Part shown: positions 63,726-64,000 of the stretch, piece after piece | How the letters are laid out: each line of letters starts with the position of its first letter | Numbering within the stretch: the first letter of the stretch is position 1 | From: XYD12-FULL-36-8 sp964391015 | Lineage (GTDB): Bacteria > Bacteroidota > Ignavibacteria > Ignavibacteriales > Ignavibacteriaceae | Reading direction: 5' to 3' | Length of the DNA stretch: 64,000 bases | NCBI GenBank assembly: GCA_964391015.1 | Contig: CAYMKU010000012.1 | Location: 28,263-92,262, forward strand | The notes under the pieces: model-generated | The model's database searches: none | What the model was told of the DNA's origin: nothing | The model's input: the letters and a program-made list of their open reading frames with translations, nothing else | Made by a program: the position numbers and the translations under genes

Positions 63726-64000
63726 TTAATCTCTCTCAGCTTTCAAAATTTTATAATACAAAGATTTAGATATTCCTAGCTTTTTCACGATCTCCTTGTA
63801 ATTAAGTCCTTTTGATTTTAACTCAAGTACTTCCCGCATTGTGAACGGTGGAATGTTTGGCCGACCTAACTTAACATGAAACTGAGTCTAACTCCTTTTT
63901 AATATCTTTTAGTTTTTCAACTTACTTTTTCAGGGAGATCCTGGATCAATGAACGATACTGCTTCCACCGATAAATTCTCTCAACACTGAGTCATGCGGA
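63726..64000 (-). pseudogene. Decayed recombinase/resolvase-like remnant with C-terminal helix-turn-helix
   Basis: On the minus strand, 63868 to 63726 reads GRPNIPPFTMREVLELKSKG, then LNYKEIVKKLGISKSLYYKI and a stop, which is the Hin/resolvase-type C-terminal HTH after the usual GRP turn. Further upstream toward the window edge pieces such as VERIYRWKQYRSLIQDLPEK and EKLKDIKKELDS appear in other frames, so the gene is frameshifted. The start of the element is outside the window. Confidence 0.6.

Overview
The window is an AT-rich bacterial scaffold with ordinary Shine-Dalgarno sites (AGGAG-type) and the standard code. Several large surface proteins end in, or share the style of, the type IX secretion (T9SS) C-terminal sorting domain with the NYPNPFNP-type motif. 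Together with the SBBP, VCBS, Fn3 and Y_Y_Y-domain proteins this points to the Ignavibacteria or a close relative in the Bacteroidota/Chlorobi/Ignavibacteriota group. This placement is inferred from family style; no 16S gene is present. Two runs of exactly 100 N show a draft, probably metagenomic, assembly. Both gaps are bounded by exact 55-base repeats, which looks like a de Bruijn k=55 artefact.

Layout. (1) 0-7 kb: an OmpA-type porin with calcium-binding TSP3 repeats (5' end outside the window), a small HTH-like protein, a propeller-type sensor kinase with its LuxR-family response regulator, and an orphan receiver. (2) 7.6-31.3 kb: a plus-strand exopolysaccharide/O-antigen locus. It holds a nucleotide-sugar thymidylyltransferase, an SDR, a DegT aminotransferase, two UDP-GlcNAc 2-epimerases, a GT-C transferase, a Wzx flippase, a Wzy-like polymerase, five GT4-type transferases, a CE4-like deacetylase and a tandem pair of unfamiliar acyltransferase-like paralogues. 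A T9SS cargo gene containing an assembly gap sits inside it on the other strand. (3) 31.4-36.3 kb: a convergent three-gene minus-strand group of two asparagine-synthase-like proteins without the glutaminase cysteine and an all-helical barrel-like protein, probably tailoring the polysaccharide. (4) 36.8-44.2 kb: two very large secreted proteins facing each other, a duplicated beta-helix protein and a VCBS/SBBP protein. They share an unusual C-terminal module ending in dockerin-like repeats.

(5) 44.5-53.1 kb: a defence island that begins at a 3' fragment of a tRNA-Thr gene, a likely attachment-site scar. It carries a type I restriction-modification system in the minus-strand order hsdR, mmpA, mmpB, hsdS, fic, four-helix-bundle gene, hsdM. 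The mmpA promoter region has three 12-bp palindromes spaced exactly 33 bp apart. Dispersed AT-rich inverted repeats lie between the genes, and one is read in frame inside hsdS. (6) 53.3-56.2 kb: decayed phage/plasmid-like material: two overlapping micro-ORFs, a sigma-like gene with two in-frame stops, a secreted protein of three 40-residue repeats, a truncated amidoligase-like ORF and a BrnT/BrnA toxin-antitoxin pair. (7) 56.6-62 kb: a T9SS-exported glycosidase, a membrane dipeptidase, a DUF350 protein coupled to a lytic transglycosylase, and a small membrane protein. (8) 62-64 kb: the second gap, an AP2-like DNA-binding protein, a SagB/nitroreductase-like exported protein and a decayed recombinase remnant at the edge.

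How they fit together: most of the window builds, exports or remodels the cell surface. The right third is an accessory region built around a tRNA-associated island and mobile-element debris.
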